64,000 bases of DNA from NCBI GenBank assembly GCA_030841085.1, contig JAVEDP010000041.1, positions 362,283 to 426,282 on the forward strand, read 5' to 3'. The notes under the pieces are model-generated. The model was given only the letters and a program-made list of their open reading frames with translations, searched no databases and was not told the DNA's origin. The translations under genes and the position numbers were made by a program. The DNA is from Pyrinomonadaceae bacterium (lineage in GTDB: Bacteria > Acidobacteriota > Blastocatellia > Pyrinomonadales > Pyrinomonadaceae). Positions 1 through 9,954 of the stretch are shown here, piece by piece. Positions within the stretch are counted from its first letter, which is position 1. Every line of letters starts with the position of its first letter.

Positions 1-2
1 GC

Positions 3-434
3 ATCGTTACGCCGGACGCGATTACGGGTTTTCGCGACCGCTTGCTGGGACCGACTTATATTGTCGCGATCGCAGTGCCGGGCATCGCGTTGCTGGTTGG
101 GGCCATCGTTATCATGAACATTATGCTGGTGTCAGTGACGGAAAGAACCAAAGAGATTGGCATACGCAAGTCGCTTGGCGCGCGGCGAGTTGATGTTCTT
201 AAACAATTCCTGGTTGAGGCTGTGACGCTTTCCGCGATCGGCGGCGCGGTCGGCGTGCTGCTTGCCTGGATCGTCGGAATGATAATGACGGCAATCTTTT
301 TCCCTACCTATCTATCGCTTGGCGCAATCCTGTTTACGATATTTGTGTCAGGTGGAATTGGGATTATTTCGGGAGTGTTCCCGGCCTGGAAAGCGGCACG
401 GCTGGACCCGATCGAAGCGCTACGCGCTGATTGA
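3..434 (+). CDS. ABC transporter permease, MacB/FtsX family (C-terminal part; 5' end outside window)
   Basis: Open frame runs in from the window edge; motif NIMLVSVTERTKEIGIRKSLGARR and C-terminal FPAWKAARLDPIEALR typical of MacB-type permeases. Confidence 0.9.
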   Translation: MVTPDAITGFRDRLLGPTYIVAIAVPGIALLVGAIVIMNIMLVSVTERTKEIGIRKSLGARRVDVLKQFLVEAVTLSAIGGAVGVLLAWIVGMIMTAIFFPTYLSLGAILFTIFVSGGIGIISGVFPAWKAARLDPIEALRAD

Positions 435-435
435 C

Positions 436-525
436 CAGTCGGCAGACGGCAGGAGCAGTCGGCAGGAGAGCGGCGGCAATATTCTTTTTCATCTCCTGCC
501 GACTGCTGCTGCCGACTGCCGACTG
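436..525. repeat. Inverted pair of short tandem repeats (cagtcggcag-type), arms 436-468 and 493-525
   Basis: Two 33-nt arms nearly reverse complementary, each built of repeated cagtcggcag units. Confidence 0.85.
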
Positions 526-540
526 TAACGTGGAGGTGTT

Positions 541-1797
541 ATGAAGTTAATCCGCAGCGACATTTACGAAAATCTCAAGATGGCCCTGGCCACCTTGCGG
601 GCCAACAAACTGCGCTCATTCCTGACTGTCTTTGGCGTGATGATTGGCGTGATCACCGTGATGTTGATCTCTTCAATCATCAGCGGCGTTGATACGGCGG
701 TAAAAAAAGAGCTCGAGTCTTACGGCACCAATTCGATCTTCATCAGCAAATATAATCCCGGCATTCACATCGGAAGACTTTCGCGCGAAGAGCGAATGCG
801 AAAGGACCTCACCTACGATGACGCGGTGGCATTAACGCAATTGCCGGCGGTGGAGCTTTCCGTCCCCTTTCTCGACATCGGTAACAACTTCTTCGGACAG
901 AAAATCCTGGTGTCGAGCCCGGGAAAGACTTCCGCTGCCGTTGCCTTGCAGGGCACGCTCCCGGATTTCGAACGCGCCGGAACGCAGATTGTTAAAGAAG
1001 GTCGATTCTTCACGCAGTACGAAAATGATAACAACGAAGAGGTAGCGGTCGTAGGCTCGTCTGTAGGGCAGGATTTTTTTCCTTACGGATCGCCGGTCGG
1101 CCAGGAGATGGGAATCGGTGGACGACAATTTCGCGTTGTCGGTGTTTTGGAAAAGCGTGAACAGTTTCTGCTGGGCGGCGGCGACGACGATCAGAACAAC
1201 ATCATTTACGTGCCCTTCAACGTGGCCCGCAAACTTAAGCCCGGTTCAAATGATGTCTACGTCCAGGCCGTGGCACGCAAGGGCATGATGGACGAAGCGC
1301 TCGATCAGATCACAGATCTATTGCGCGTGCGGCGGCAAGTGCCTTTTGGGAAGCCCGATAATTTTGGACTGCAAACTGCGGAGCTTTTTCTTAGTAATTT
1401 TCGTTCGATCCTCAGCGGTGTGGCGATTGCGATGGTGGTCATTTCGTCAGTCGGGTTGATGGTTGGCGGCATCGGCGTCATGAATATCATGCTGGTTTCC
1501 GTTACCGAGCGAACACGCGAGATTGGTGTCCGCAAAGCCATCGGTGCTCGGCGTAGCGACATCATGTGGCAATTCTTGATCGAGGCGGCGACCCTTACCG
1601 GATTCGGTGGGCTGGTTGGTCTATCAATCGGCTGGCTGCTGACTTTTCTGCTGCGGTTGTTGCTGCCCTCTTATGTGCCGCTGTGGGCGCCAATCGGCGG
1701 CTTTGTGGCAAGCGTCGGCATCGGATTGATCTTTGGTCTGTGGCCGGCGTGGAAAGCGGCGCGCTTGGATCCGATTGAGTCGCTACGTTACGAGTAG
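541..1797 (+). CDS. ABC transporter permease, MacB/FtsX family
   Basis: N-terminal MacB periplasmic core (LRANKLRSFLTVFGVMIGV) and C-terminal FtsX motif GVMNIMLVSVTERTREIGVRKAIGARR. Confidence 0.93.
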   Translation: MKLIRSDIYENLKMALATLRANKLRSFLTVFGVMIGVITVMLISSIISGVDTAVKKELESYGTNSIFISKYNPGIHIGRLSREERMRKDLTYDDAVALTQLPAVELSVPFLDIGNNFFGQKILVSSPGKTSAAVALQGTLPDFERAGTQIVKEGRFFTQYENDNNEEVAVVGSSVGQDFFPYGSPVGQEMGIGGRQFRVVGVLEKREQFLLGGGDDDQNNIIYVPFNVARKLKPGSNDVYVQAVARKGMMDEALDQITDLLRVRRQVPFGKPDNFGLQTAELFLSNFRSILSGVAIAMVVISSVGLMVGGIGVMNIMLVSVTERTREIGVRKAIGARRSDIMWQFLIEAATLTGFGGLVGLSIGWLLTFLLRLLLPSYVPLWAPIGGFVASVGIGLIFGLWPAWKAARLDPIESLRYE

Positions 1798-1819
1798 GAC
1801 AGGCATTCCTGCCTGTCCC
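1796..1819. repeat. Short perfect hairpin ggacaggca-ttcc-tgcctgtcc
   Basis: 9-bp perfect stem directly downstream of the permease stop codon. Confidence 0.7.
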
Positions 1820-1851
1820 TGTGAGTTATTCGAAAGCCAGCTGGAACATTA

Positions 1852-2041
1852 AAGCAGATTTATCATACATCATTTGACATCGATCATTTGTCGTCGGTGG
1901 ATTCAGATTGGAAGTACACCAGAATATTGTTTGTCGCTGCGCCCCCAGCGGGGCTACGCAAGAACCTAGCGAGTTGCACTTCAAGTTGAATCCACGGAAT
2001 GACAAACGATCGATGTCAAATGATGTATGACAAATCTGCTT
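1852..2041. repeat. Long imperfect inverted repeat (two about 64-nt arms, about 62-nt spacer)
   Basis: Arms aagcagatttatcatacatcatttgacatcgatc... and ...gatcgatgtcaaatgatgtatgacaaatctgctt are reverse complements with few mismatches. Confidence 0.9.
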
Positions 2042-2067
2042 TTCTTAATCCATACCCGCGCTCAACG

Positions 2068-2871
2068 TTACATCGCGCCGCCGGTAATACCCGCGAAAGC
2101 GCAGCGCATGATCACTCCAATAATCCAAATTGTCAGGACGATTCCCCACGCCGCGCCTGACGACATCTTTCCTACTTTCTTCAATCCCAAAGCCGCCAGA
2201 AATAATCCGTAAAACGCAAAGAGGTCGATTGAGCTCAATAAGGTTCCCATCACCGGCGCTGCCTTTGAGTCAATCAACAAGCCCAGGTTCGCCTGGACCA
2301 AGCCGCGCCGCAAGGCACGAGCAATGTCGTAGTCCTCTGTCGACTTGATAAATAACAACACAATATTCAAAACCATGGAGACAACAATTGGCGGCATACT
2401 CGAGTATGTCCAAACTGCCAGCGCCTGTTTATAGCGGAGCTGCCGGCCCATCAACATTGAGCCCAGCAGATACAAGGCCGCGCCGGCCGCGATGATAAGA
2501 GCCACAACAAGGATCGGCGCGCAATAGCGAATTGCCTTAACCACCGGGCCGGTTTGGATGCGGATGGCCTGTTCCTTTTGCTCGGGAGTCATTTGTTCGG
2601 CTTGCGGCGAGCTATTGATCTCTTCCGTTACCAGTCGCTCAAAGCCAACGCGCTGGTAGTACAGCGTGGTAAACGCAAGCAGAGCAATGGTCGAGATAAT
2701 TGCAGCGGCGAGAAAGCGCGGACGTGCGCGCAAAGATTCAAAAACCCGGCCGGGCTCAAAGAAGATGCCGGTTAGGGTTTGCCCTGTCGACATCGCGGCC
2801 CCGTCGGACGTCTCAGAATCCGATGACGGCGGTGGCGGTGGCACAAAGTCGTTGCTGTTGGGATCGCTCAC
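2068..2871 (-). CDS. YIP1 family membrane protein
   Basis: Multi-TM protein with N-terminal Pro-rich tail; GTG start at 2871 preceded by GGAGG, shorter than the ORF-track call (2979). Confidence 0.7.
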   Translation of the reverse strand: MSDPNSNDFVPPPPPSSDSETSDGAAMSTGQTLTGIFFEPGRVFESLRARPRFLAAAIISTIALLAFTTLYYQRVGFERLVTEEINSSPQAEQMTPEQKEQAIRIQTGPVVKAIRYCAPILVVALIIAAGAALYLLGSMLMGRQLRYKQALAVWTYSSMPPIVVSMVLNIVLLFIKSTEDYDIARALRRGLVQANLGLLIDSKAAPVMGTLLSSIDLFAFYGLFLAALGLKKVGKMSSGAAWGIVLTIWIIGVIMRCAFAGITGGAM

Positions 2872-3036
2872 TTTTTTATCCTCCGTTGTTGTAAGAGGAC
2901 GGGGAGAAGTTTCCGTCCGATTCCAAAGAATATCGCTAAATACGGCGATGATACGCGAAGTTCGCTTGCGAGGTTTCAACCGAAGTCTTCTACGCTCGAC
3001 CGTAGAGTGACCTGTTTCCGCGGCATCCTGGCCCGA

Positions 3037-3116
3037 AGTTCAGAGTACAAGCTTTAGCTTGCCGCTTTGGCCAATGTTCTCCAAACCGCAACCTAAAGGT
3101 TGGACTCTGAACTGCT
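3037..3116. repeat. Intergenic inverted repeat, ttcagagt...aagctttagcttgc family
   Basis: Arms agttcagagtacaagctttagcttgc and gcaacctaaaggttggactctgaactgct; related single arms at about 9914 and 23828. Confidence 0.7.
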
Positions 3117-4127
3117 AGCATTTTCCCAACCGGGTACGCGAATGCACGCGACGCTATGTCCCGGCAAAACTTCACGCAACTCTGGATCGATCTGCGCACA
3201 CTCGTCAATAGCGATTGGGCAGCGCGTGCGAAACCGGCAACCAGACGGCGGATTAATCGGCGTGGGCACATCACCGCCCAGCACAATGCGCTCCCGTTTA
3301 TGTTTCGGATCGGGAATGGGAATGGCGGAAAGCAACGCCTTCGTATAAGGGTGCAACGGCTGCGCGTAGAGATCCGCCGCGGAAGCAATTTCAACGATGC
3401 GGCCGAGATACATCACCGCGACACGACTTGAGATGTGCTCAACGACCGCCAGGCCATGCGAAATAAAGAGGTACGCAAGCTTGAATTCCTTTTGCAAATC
3501 CTGAAGCAGGTTGACTACCTGCGCTTGCACTGAAACATCGAGCGCCGAAACCGGCTCGTCCGCCACAATTAGTTTGGGATTGAGCGCCAGGGTGCGCGCG
3601 ACGCCAATGCGTTGCCGTTGGCCACCCGAGAATTCATGCGCGTAACGCTTGCTGTAATCAGGATTCAAACCGACGCGCTTGAGCAATTCTGCAACGCGCT
3701 CCCGTCTTTCTTTCTTTGTGCCGATGTTGTGAATAACCAGCGGCTCGCCGACGATGCTGCCGACTTTCATGCGCGGGTTTAGTGAAGCGTAAGGATCCTG
3801 AAACACAATCTGCATCTCGCGACGCAGCTCTCGCAGTTCATGTTTTCCGAGTGAAACTACATCGCGCCCTTCAAAAGTTATCTCGCCGGCGGTCGGCTCA
3901 ATCAAACGCAACAGACAACGCCCGACGGTTGATTTGCCGCAACCGGACTCGCCCACCAGACCCAACGTCTCGCCACGAAAGATTTCAAACGACACGCCGT
4001 CAACCGCGCGCACCACGTCGTCGCTGCCCTCGACCGGAAAGTGCTTGACCAAGCCCTTAACGTTGACGAGCGTGTCGCGTGAGCTTGTAGGTGACATTAG
4101 TTGAGCCGTTTGAAAAGAATTTACCAT
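3093..4127 (-). CDS. Oligopeptide/dipeptide ABC transporter ATP-binding protein (DppF/OppF-like)
   Basis: Walker [10 protein letters not shown], signature [16 protein letters not shown], Walker [16 protein letters not shown]-terminal [10 protein letters not shown] oligo_HPY motif. Confidence 0.93.
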   Translation of the reverse strand: MVNSFQTAQLMSPTSSRDTLVNVKGLVKHFPVEGSDDVVRAVDGVSFEIFRGETLGLVGESGCGKSTVGRCLLRLIEPTAGEITFEGRDVVSLGKHELRELRREMQIVFQDPYASLNPRMKVGSIVGEPLVIHNIGTKKERRERVAELLKRVGLNPDYSKRYAHEFSGGQRQRIGVARTLALNPKLIVADEPVSALDVSVQAQVVNLLQDLQKEFKLAYLFISHGLAVVEHISSRVAVMYLGRIVEIASAADLYAQPLHPYTKALLSAIPIPDPKHKRERIVLGGDVPTPINPPSGCRFRTRCPIAIDECAQIDPELREVLPGHSVACIRVPGWENASSSESNL

Positions 4128-4298
4128 TTATCATTTGCCATTTATCATTTGCCATTGCAGCACAAAAACAGAAACTGAATTCTGAATCCGCGCTTCGCGA
4201 CTCTCCTCGTTCCCAAGCCGGTTAAATGTTGACTCAATACTTAGCTACCGAATGTCTGCAATGGCAAATGAGAAATGGCAAATGGAAAATGGAAAATC
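4122..4298. repeat. Inverted pair of short tandem repeats (catttgccatttatc-type), arms about 4122-4157 and 4260-4298
   Basis: accatttatcatttgccatttatcatttgccattg versus caatggcaaatgagaaatggcaaatggaaaatgg. Confidence 0.8.
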
Positions 4299-4305
4299 TT
4301 CTTTC

Positions 4306-5340
<1,035 letters not shown>

Positions 5341-5358
5341 AACGAGGAATGCGAGACC

Positions 5359-5589
5359 TTAAGCCAAGATCGTCTTGAAGTGTCCACTGATCTTCGCGGT
5401 TCGGCTTAGTTGCCGAATGTAAAATGTTGCGTCAAACTCACCAGAGAAATCCTCTGCGCGCAGAGTCCCCTTTCCTATGGTATGCACACGAACCTGTATT
5501 TCCTGGGGTAAGATCACGGTTCTTCCGGTGGTTAGATCGATCGTTGTTTCGCCTTTAGGCAATATCACATCCCGGATTGATTCAAACAC
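5359..5589 (-). CDS. Hypothetical small protein
   Basis: 76-codon ORF with possible GTG start, overlapping the region where a VapC toxin gene would be expected; could be part of a degraded locus. Confidence 0.35.
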   Translation of the reverse strand: MFESIRDVILPKGETTIDLTTGRTVILPQEIQVRVHTIGKGTLRAEDFSGEFDATFYIRQLSRTAKISGHFKTILA

Positions 5590-5599
5590 CGAGGGATGA

Positions 5600-5656
5600 T
5601 CTTTACACTGCGTCGATCATGAACGTAGATCAGGATATTAGTATCAACGGCGTTCA
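5600..5656 (-). pseudogene. Truncated VapC/PIN-domain toxin N-terminus
   Basis: ATG overlapping the antitoxin end encodes MNAVDTNILIYVHDRR (PIN start motif), then the frame soon terminates without a PIN domain. Confidence 0.6.
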
Positions 5657-5886
5657 TGCAATTCTTCGCGAGTAAAATGCGGCGCGTTTTCTGGAATTGG
5701 ATTGTCGCGCATGTTCTGGACTAACTCTTCCAAGATGCGCTTACGTTCTTCTTGATCCGTAACCAGGGGAGTGAGTATATGAGGCTTTTCAATCACCAGA
5801 TCAACTTCCGAGTTCTCAGGCAGATCACAAGGCGACTGGGGAATGAATGCTCCGTTTTGGTAGATTGCCTTCAGTCTCTGGGCCAT
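5644..5886 (-). CDS. DUF104/AF2212-like antitoxin family protein
   Basis: MAQRLKAIYQNGAFIPQSPCDLPENSEVDLVIE matches the family pattern; followed by overlapping PIN toxin start. Confidence 0.7.
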   Translation of the reverse strand: MAQRLKAIYQNGAFIPQSPCDLPENSEVDLVIEKPHILTPLVTDQEERKRILEELVQNMRDNPIPENAPHFTREELHERR

Positions 5887-5963
5887 GGTTGTTTTTCCTC
5901 AAATTCCATTCTACTCCGAATTGTCTCCATCACGCCCTTTTTGCTCAACACCTTTTCCAAACC

Positions 5964-7574
5964 TTACACCGTCATGGCTTCGCGATATTCGCCCCAAACG
6001 GAGCGAAAACGATTGCTAATCTCGCCAACTGTTGCGTAGGCCTCAACACTTTCAAGAATGAGCGGCATGAGATTTTCGGTGCCGCGTGCAGCTGCTTCCA
6101 ATTTCGTGAGCGCGGTTTCAACTGCGGCAGAATCACGGCGTTCGCGCACGGCGCGCAGGCGCTCAACCTGTTGCTGTTCGATGGCCGCGTTGACGCGCAA
6201 CGTCGGTATCGCGCTGCCCTGCTCGCTTTGAAAACGGTTCACGCCAACGACCACCGACTCTTCTTTTTCAATCGCGCGTTGGTAACGATAAGCCGACTCC
6301 TGAATCTCCTTTTGCACATAACCGGTCTCAATCGCGCGCAACATCCCGCCCATCGCGTCGATCCGCTCGAGATAATTCGAGGCACGGTCTTCAATCTCGT
6401 GAGTCAACTGCTCGATGGCATATGAACCGGCCAACGGATCAGCCGTGTCGGCCACGCCCGATTCATACGCAATCACCTGCTGCGTTCGCAAAGCAAGCCG
6501 CGCCGCTTCTTCGGTCGGCAACGCCAGCGCCTCATCCATCGCGTTGGTATGCAGCGACTGAGTGCCGCCGAGAACGGCCGCCAGCGCCTGGATCGTAGTA
6601 CGCACGATGTTCACTTCCGGTTGTTGCGCAGTTAAAGACGATCCCGCAGTCTGGGTATGAAACCGCAGCATTTGTGAACGAGCGTCGCGCGCCTTGAAGC
6701 GGTCGCGCATGATGCGCGCCCACAGCCGCCGCGCCGCGCGAAACTTGGCAATCTCTTCCAGCAGGTTGTTATGCGCATTGAAGAAGAATGAAATGCGCGG
6801 CGCAAAATCATCTATCTCCAGTCCCGCTCGCAGCGCTGCTTCCACATAAGTGATGCCGTCGGCGAGCGTGAACGCAACTTCCTGAACCGCGGTCGAGCCG
6901 GCTTCGCGAATGTGATAACCGCTGATTGAAATCGTGTTCCAGTTGGGCGCATGGTCCGCGCAAAATGCGAACGTGTCGGTAACCAAACGCAGCGATGGCG
7001 ACGGCGGATAAATGTAAGTACCGCGCGCGATGTACTCCTTGAGGATATCGTTTTGCAGCGTGCCTTTCACCTTTTCAAAGGGAACGTTTTGCCGCCGCGC
7101 TACCGCGAGATAAAGCGCCAGCAGAATTGCCGCAGTGGCGTTTATGGTCATCGAGGTCGAGACGCTGTCGAGTGGAATGCCGTCAAACAAACGCTGCATG
7201 TCCTCGAGCGAATCGATGGCCACGCCGACTTTGCCGACCTCGCCGGCGGCGAGCGCATCGTCCGAATCGAGTCCAATTTGCGTCGGCAGATCAAACGCGA
7301 CCGAAAGCCCGGTGGTCCCTTGCGCCAGCAAATATTTGTAGCGCGCGTTCGACTCCTCGGCCGTGGCATAGCCCGCATACTGCCGCATGGTCCATAGCCG
7401 GCCGCGATACATGTTCGAATAAATGCCGCGCGTGTAAGGAAATTCGCCGGGTGGGTTTAAATCTTTTTCATATTCGACGGGTTCGGTGTTGGCGGGATCG
7501 AAAGCCACGGGAAGATCGATTCCCGAAGAAGTTTCGAAACGTTTACGTCGTTCAGCGTGTGTTCTAGTCGGCAT
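5964..7574 (-). CDS. Methylmalonyl-CoA mutase family protein, large (catalytic) subunit without the C-terminal B12-binding domain
   Basis: [79 protein letters not shown]. Confidence 0.93.
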   Translation of the reverse strand: MPTRTHAERRKRFETSSGIDLPVAFDPANTEPVEYEKDLNPPGEFPYTRGIYSNMYRGRLWTMRQYAGYATAEESNARYKYLLAQGTTGLSVAFDLPTQIGLDSDDALAAGEVGKVGVAIDSLEDMQRLFDGIPLDSVSTSMTINATAAILLALYLAVARRQNVPFEKVKGTLQNDILKEYIARGTYIYPPSPSLRLVTDTFAFCADHAPNWNTISISGYHIREAGSTAVQEVAFTLADGITYVEAALRAGLEIDDFAPRISFFFNAHNNLLEEIAKFRAARRLWARIMRDRFKARDARSQMLRFHTQTAGSSLTAQQPEVNIVRTTIQALAAVLGGTQSLHTNAMDEALALPTEEAARLALRTQQVIAYESGVADTADPLAGSYAIEQLTHEIEDRASNYLERIDAMGGMLRAIETGYVQKEIQESAYRYQRAIEKEESVVVGVNRFQSEQGSAIPTLRVNAAIEQQQVERLRAVRERRDSAAVETALTKLEAAARGTENLMPLILESVEAYATVGEISNRFRSVWGEYREAMTV

Positions 7575-7593
7575 TGGTTAGCTCAACATCACG

Positions 7594-7718
7594 GAAGCGG
7601 GGCATGCCCCCTTCCTGACTGCATTTATCGGTCGAAGCCCATTTAGATTACTCTAAGTTTAGCAAGTATCGTACAGGTAAACGGGCTCGAGGTTAGGAAG
7701 GGGGCATGCCCCCGCTTA
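7594..7718. repeat. Inverted repeat with gaagcggggcatgcccccttcct arms
   Basis: Arms 7594-7619 and 7692-7718 are reverse complements with few mismatches, in the divergent intergenic region. Confidence 0.8.
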
Positions 7719-7720
7719 GC

Positions 7721-8881
7721 ATGAATAAAATTACAGTTGCAAAGCGCGGCGCGGATCGCATTCGCCGCGGACATCTTTGGATTTACAGCAGCGACATCGT
7801 GGACGCGAATGATGTCGCAGGCGGTTCGATTGTAGGCGTACAGGATGAGCACCGTAATTTCATCGGCCAGGCTTTTTATAGTGACAGCTCGCAAATCATG
7901 CTGCGGTTTTTGACGACTGCAGACGAATCAATAGATCGCGATTGGTGGCGCCGCCGAATTCGTGAAGCGGCAGCGCGTCGAACTTTCGGCACGGAAACAA
8001 ACGCGTACCGGTTGATTTACTCCGAAGGCGATCTTCTGCCCTCCATAATTCTCGATCGCTATGACGACGTACTGGTTTTGCAAACCTTGTCCCAGGGGTC
8101 GGAAGCAATCAAGCCGTTGCTCGTGGAACTGCTAAGTGAAGAATTCGCGCCGCGCGCGATTATTGAGCGAAACGATGTGCGCGTGCGGCAGCATGAAGGA
8201 CTGGAGTTGCTGACTGGAACGCTTTACGGCGAGGCGCCGCTGGAGTTTGAAATCCTTCAGGACGGCATTCGTTTCCTGGTCGCTCCGCTGTCGGGTCAGA
8301 AGACGGGATCGTTTCTCGACCAGCGCGAAAATCGTCTCGCGGCTCGCAAGGTCGCGCATGGTCGCGCGCTGGATTGTTTCACTTTCAATGGGGCTTTCGC
8401 TTTGCAACTCGCTGGCTCGTCCGATCACGTGATTGGAATCGACATCTCGGGCGAAGCGGTTTTGGCAGCCCGGCGCAATGCGCAAATCAACAACATCGCC
8501 AACGCTGAATTTCGCGAGGCGAATGTTTTTGACGCCCTGCGCGAAATGGAAACGAGCGGCGAGCGCTTCGACACGGTTGTGTTGGACCCGCCGGCGTTCG
8601 CCAAAAATCGCGCCAGCATTGCCGCGGCTGCGCGCGGTTACAAAGAAATCAACCTGCGCGCAATCAAATTGCTTAATCCCGGCGGCGTGCTCGTCACCTG
8701 CACCTGCTCGTATCACATGTCGGAAGAATTGTTTTTAAAGCTGATTGCCGAGGCGGCAAATGACGCGCATCGTCGCGTGCAGTTGCTGGAAAAGAGAACG
8801 CAGGCGAGCGATCACCCGATCATATTCGGAGTTCCCGAGACTTATTATTTGAAATGTGTGATCGCGCGGGTGGTGGATTGA
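7721..8881 (+). CDS. Class I SAM-dependent rRNA methyltransferase (RlmI/RlmK-like, N-terminal PUA)
   Basis: GHLWIYSSDI PUA-type N-terminus, DCFTFNGAFAL, VVLDPPAFAKNR; start placed at internal ATG because the upstream codons lie in the repeat. Confidence 0.88.
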   Translation: MNKITVAKRGADRIRRGHLWIYSSDIVDANDVAGGSIVGVQDEHRNFIGQAFYSDSSQIMLRFLTTADESIDRDWWRRRIREAAARRTFGTETNAYRLIYSEGDLLPSIILDRYDDVLVLQTLSQGSEAIKPLLVELLSEEFAPRAIIERNDVRVRQHEGLELLTGTLYGEAPLEFEILQDGIRFLVAPLSGQKTGSFLDQRENRLAARKVAHGRALDCFTFNGAFALQLAGSSDHVIGIDISGEAVLAARRNAQINNIANAEFREANVFDALREMETSGERFDTVVLDPPAFAKNRASIAAAARGYKEINLRAIKLLNPGGVLVTCTCSYHMSEELFLKLIAEAANDAHRRVQLLEKRTQASDHPIIFGVPETYYLKCVIARVVD

Positions 8882-8940
8882 TAAGCCCGAAGAATTGTTG
8901 CCGCGGATGAACGCAGATAAACGCGGATTCTGAACTGAAA

Positions 8941-9714
8941 AGGCCCGAAGGGCAGGCAGTCAATAGCCACGCCCGTTAGGGCGTGGAAAGGATTTAGAGA
9001 GAAGTGAGCGCCGAAGGTGCGACAGTGGTTTCAGTCCCAAAGATAACGCTCGTCATATTTGATTTCGTGCTTTTCAAGTAAGGTCAGCAGTTCTTGCTTG
9101 AACGTGCGCTTGGCGTGATGGTTTTCCTGATTGCGAATGTAGCGCATCACCATATTTTCTGCCGACTTGCTTACGCTGAAGGCACCGTAACCTTCCTGCC
9201 ATGCAAACCTCCGTAATTGTGAAAAAGACTCGTGAATCCATCGCGAAGAATTCGATTTCACTACGTTGACAAAATCCGCAATGCAAAGCGTTGATGGTAA
9301 CGAAGCGTACAAGTGAATGTGATCAAACACGCCACCGGCGGCCAGTAACTTTGCGTTCTTATTGTTTAGTATTCCGCCGATGAACGCGTAGAGGTCCCCA
9401 CGAATCTCTTTCTCGATCCAAGGCTCGCGTCCTGCAGTGCTCCAAGTGAAATGCACATTCAAGCTGAGATACTTTCCTGACATGATCGGTCTCCTTTTCT
9501 GCCTACTGGCATTCAAGAAAGACTACCAGCCACCCGCGCCGTTTCTGGCCTCATCATGGACTGAGCCCTTTTCGGGCTTTTGCAAAATATCTTGTAAGTC
9601 CACGAGAATTGGAAGAACCAGACCAACTGTCGCACCTTCGGCGCTCGCTTCGGACTATTCCTCTCCACGCCCTAACGGGCGTGGCTATTGAATGCCGGCC
9701 ACTTCGGGCCTTCG
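8941..9714. mobile_element. RAYT-type element with long terminal inverted repeats
   Basis: Left ggcccgaag...caatagccacgcccgttagggcgtgg...gagcgccgaaggtgcg and right cgcaccttcggcgctc...ccacgccctaacgggcgtggctattg...cttcgggcc enclose a Y1 transposase gene. Confidence 0.85.
9031..9483 (-). CDS. REP-associated tyrosine transposase (IS200/IS605-like Y1 transposase)
   Basis: FTWSTAGREPW, GGVFDHIHLYASLP (HUH-type HIH), RYIRNQENHH; start at MSGKYLS. Confidence 0.88.
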   Translation of the reverse strand: MSGKYLSLNVHFTWSTAGREPWIEKEIRGDLYAFIGGILNNKNAKLLAAGGVFDHIHLYASLPSTLCIADFVNVVKSNSSRWIHESFSQLRRFAWQEGYGAFSVSKSAENMVMRYIRNQENHHAKRTFKQELLTLLEKHEIKYDERYLWD

Positions 9715-9913
9715 GAACGTTCTTCTGAATTACTAATCAATAAATCAGCGGTTTAGAAGTATAAGAAACGAAGGATAAGGCTATGGTGCAGATCAGGGAT
9801 TTCTGAAGGGTAGGAAATTAGCTTTGCGATGTGCCGGATCCTGAATTGAAATGGAAAATCCTAATCCGCGAAAATTCGCGTTAAGCCGCGGCTAAAATTT
9901 CTCTGGCGAAAAA

Positions 9914-9942
9914 GCAAGCTAAAGCTTGGACTCTGAACTGCT
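9914..9942. repeat. Single arm of the ttcagagtccaagctttagcttgc family
   Basis: gcaagctaaagcttggactctgaactgct, compare 3037-3116. Confidence 0.6.
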
Positions 9943-9954
9943 TGTGCGGTGACG

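Noticed and set aside
5847-6425. 192-aa plus-strand ORF
   Set aside because: Antisense to the mutase gene, a frame artefact of high-GC coding sequence
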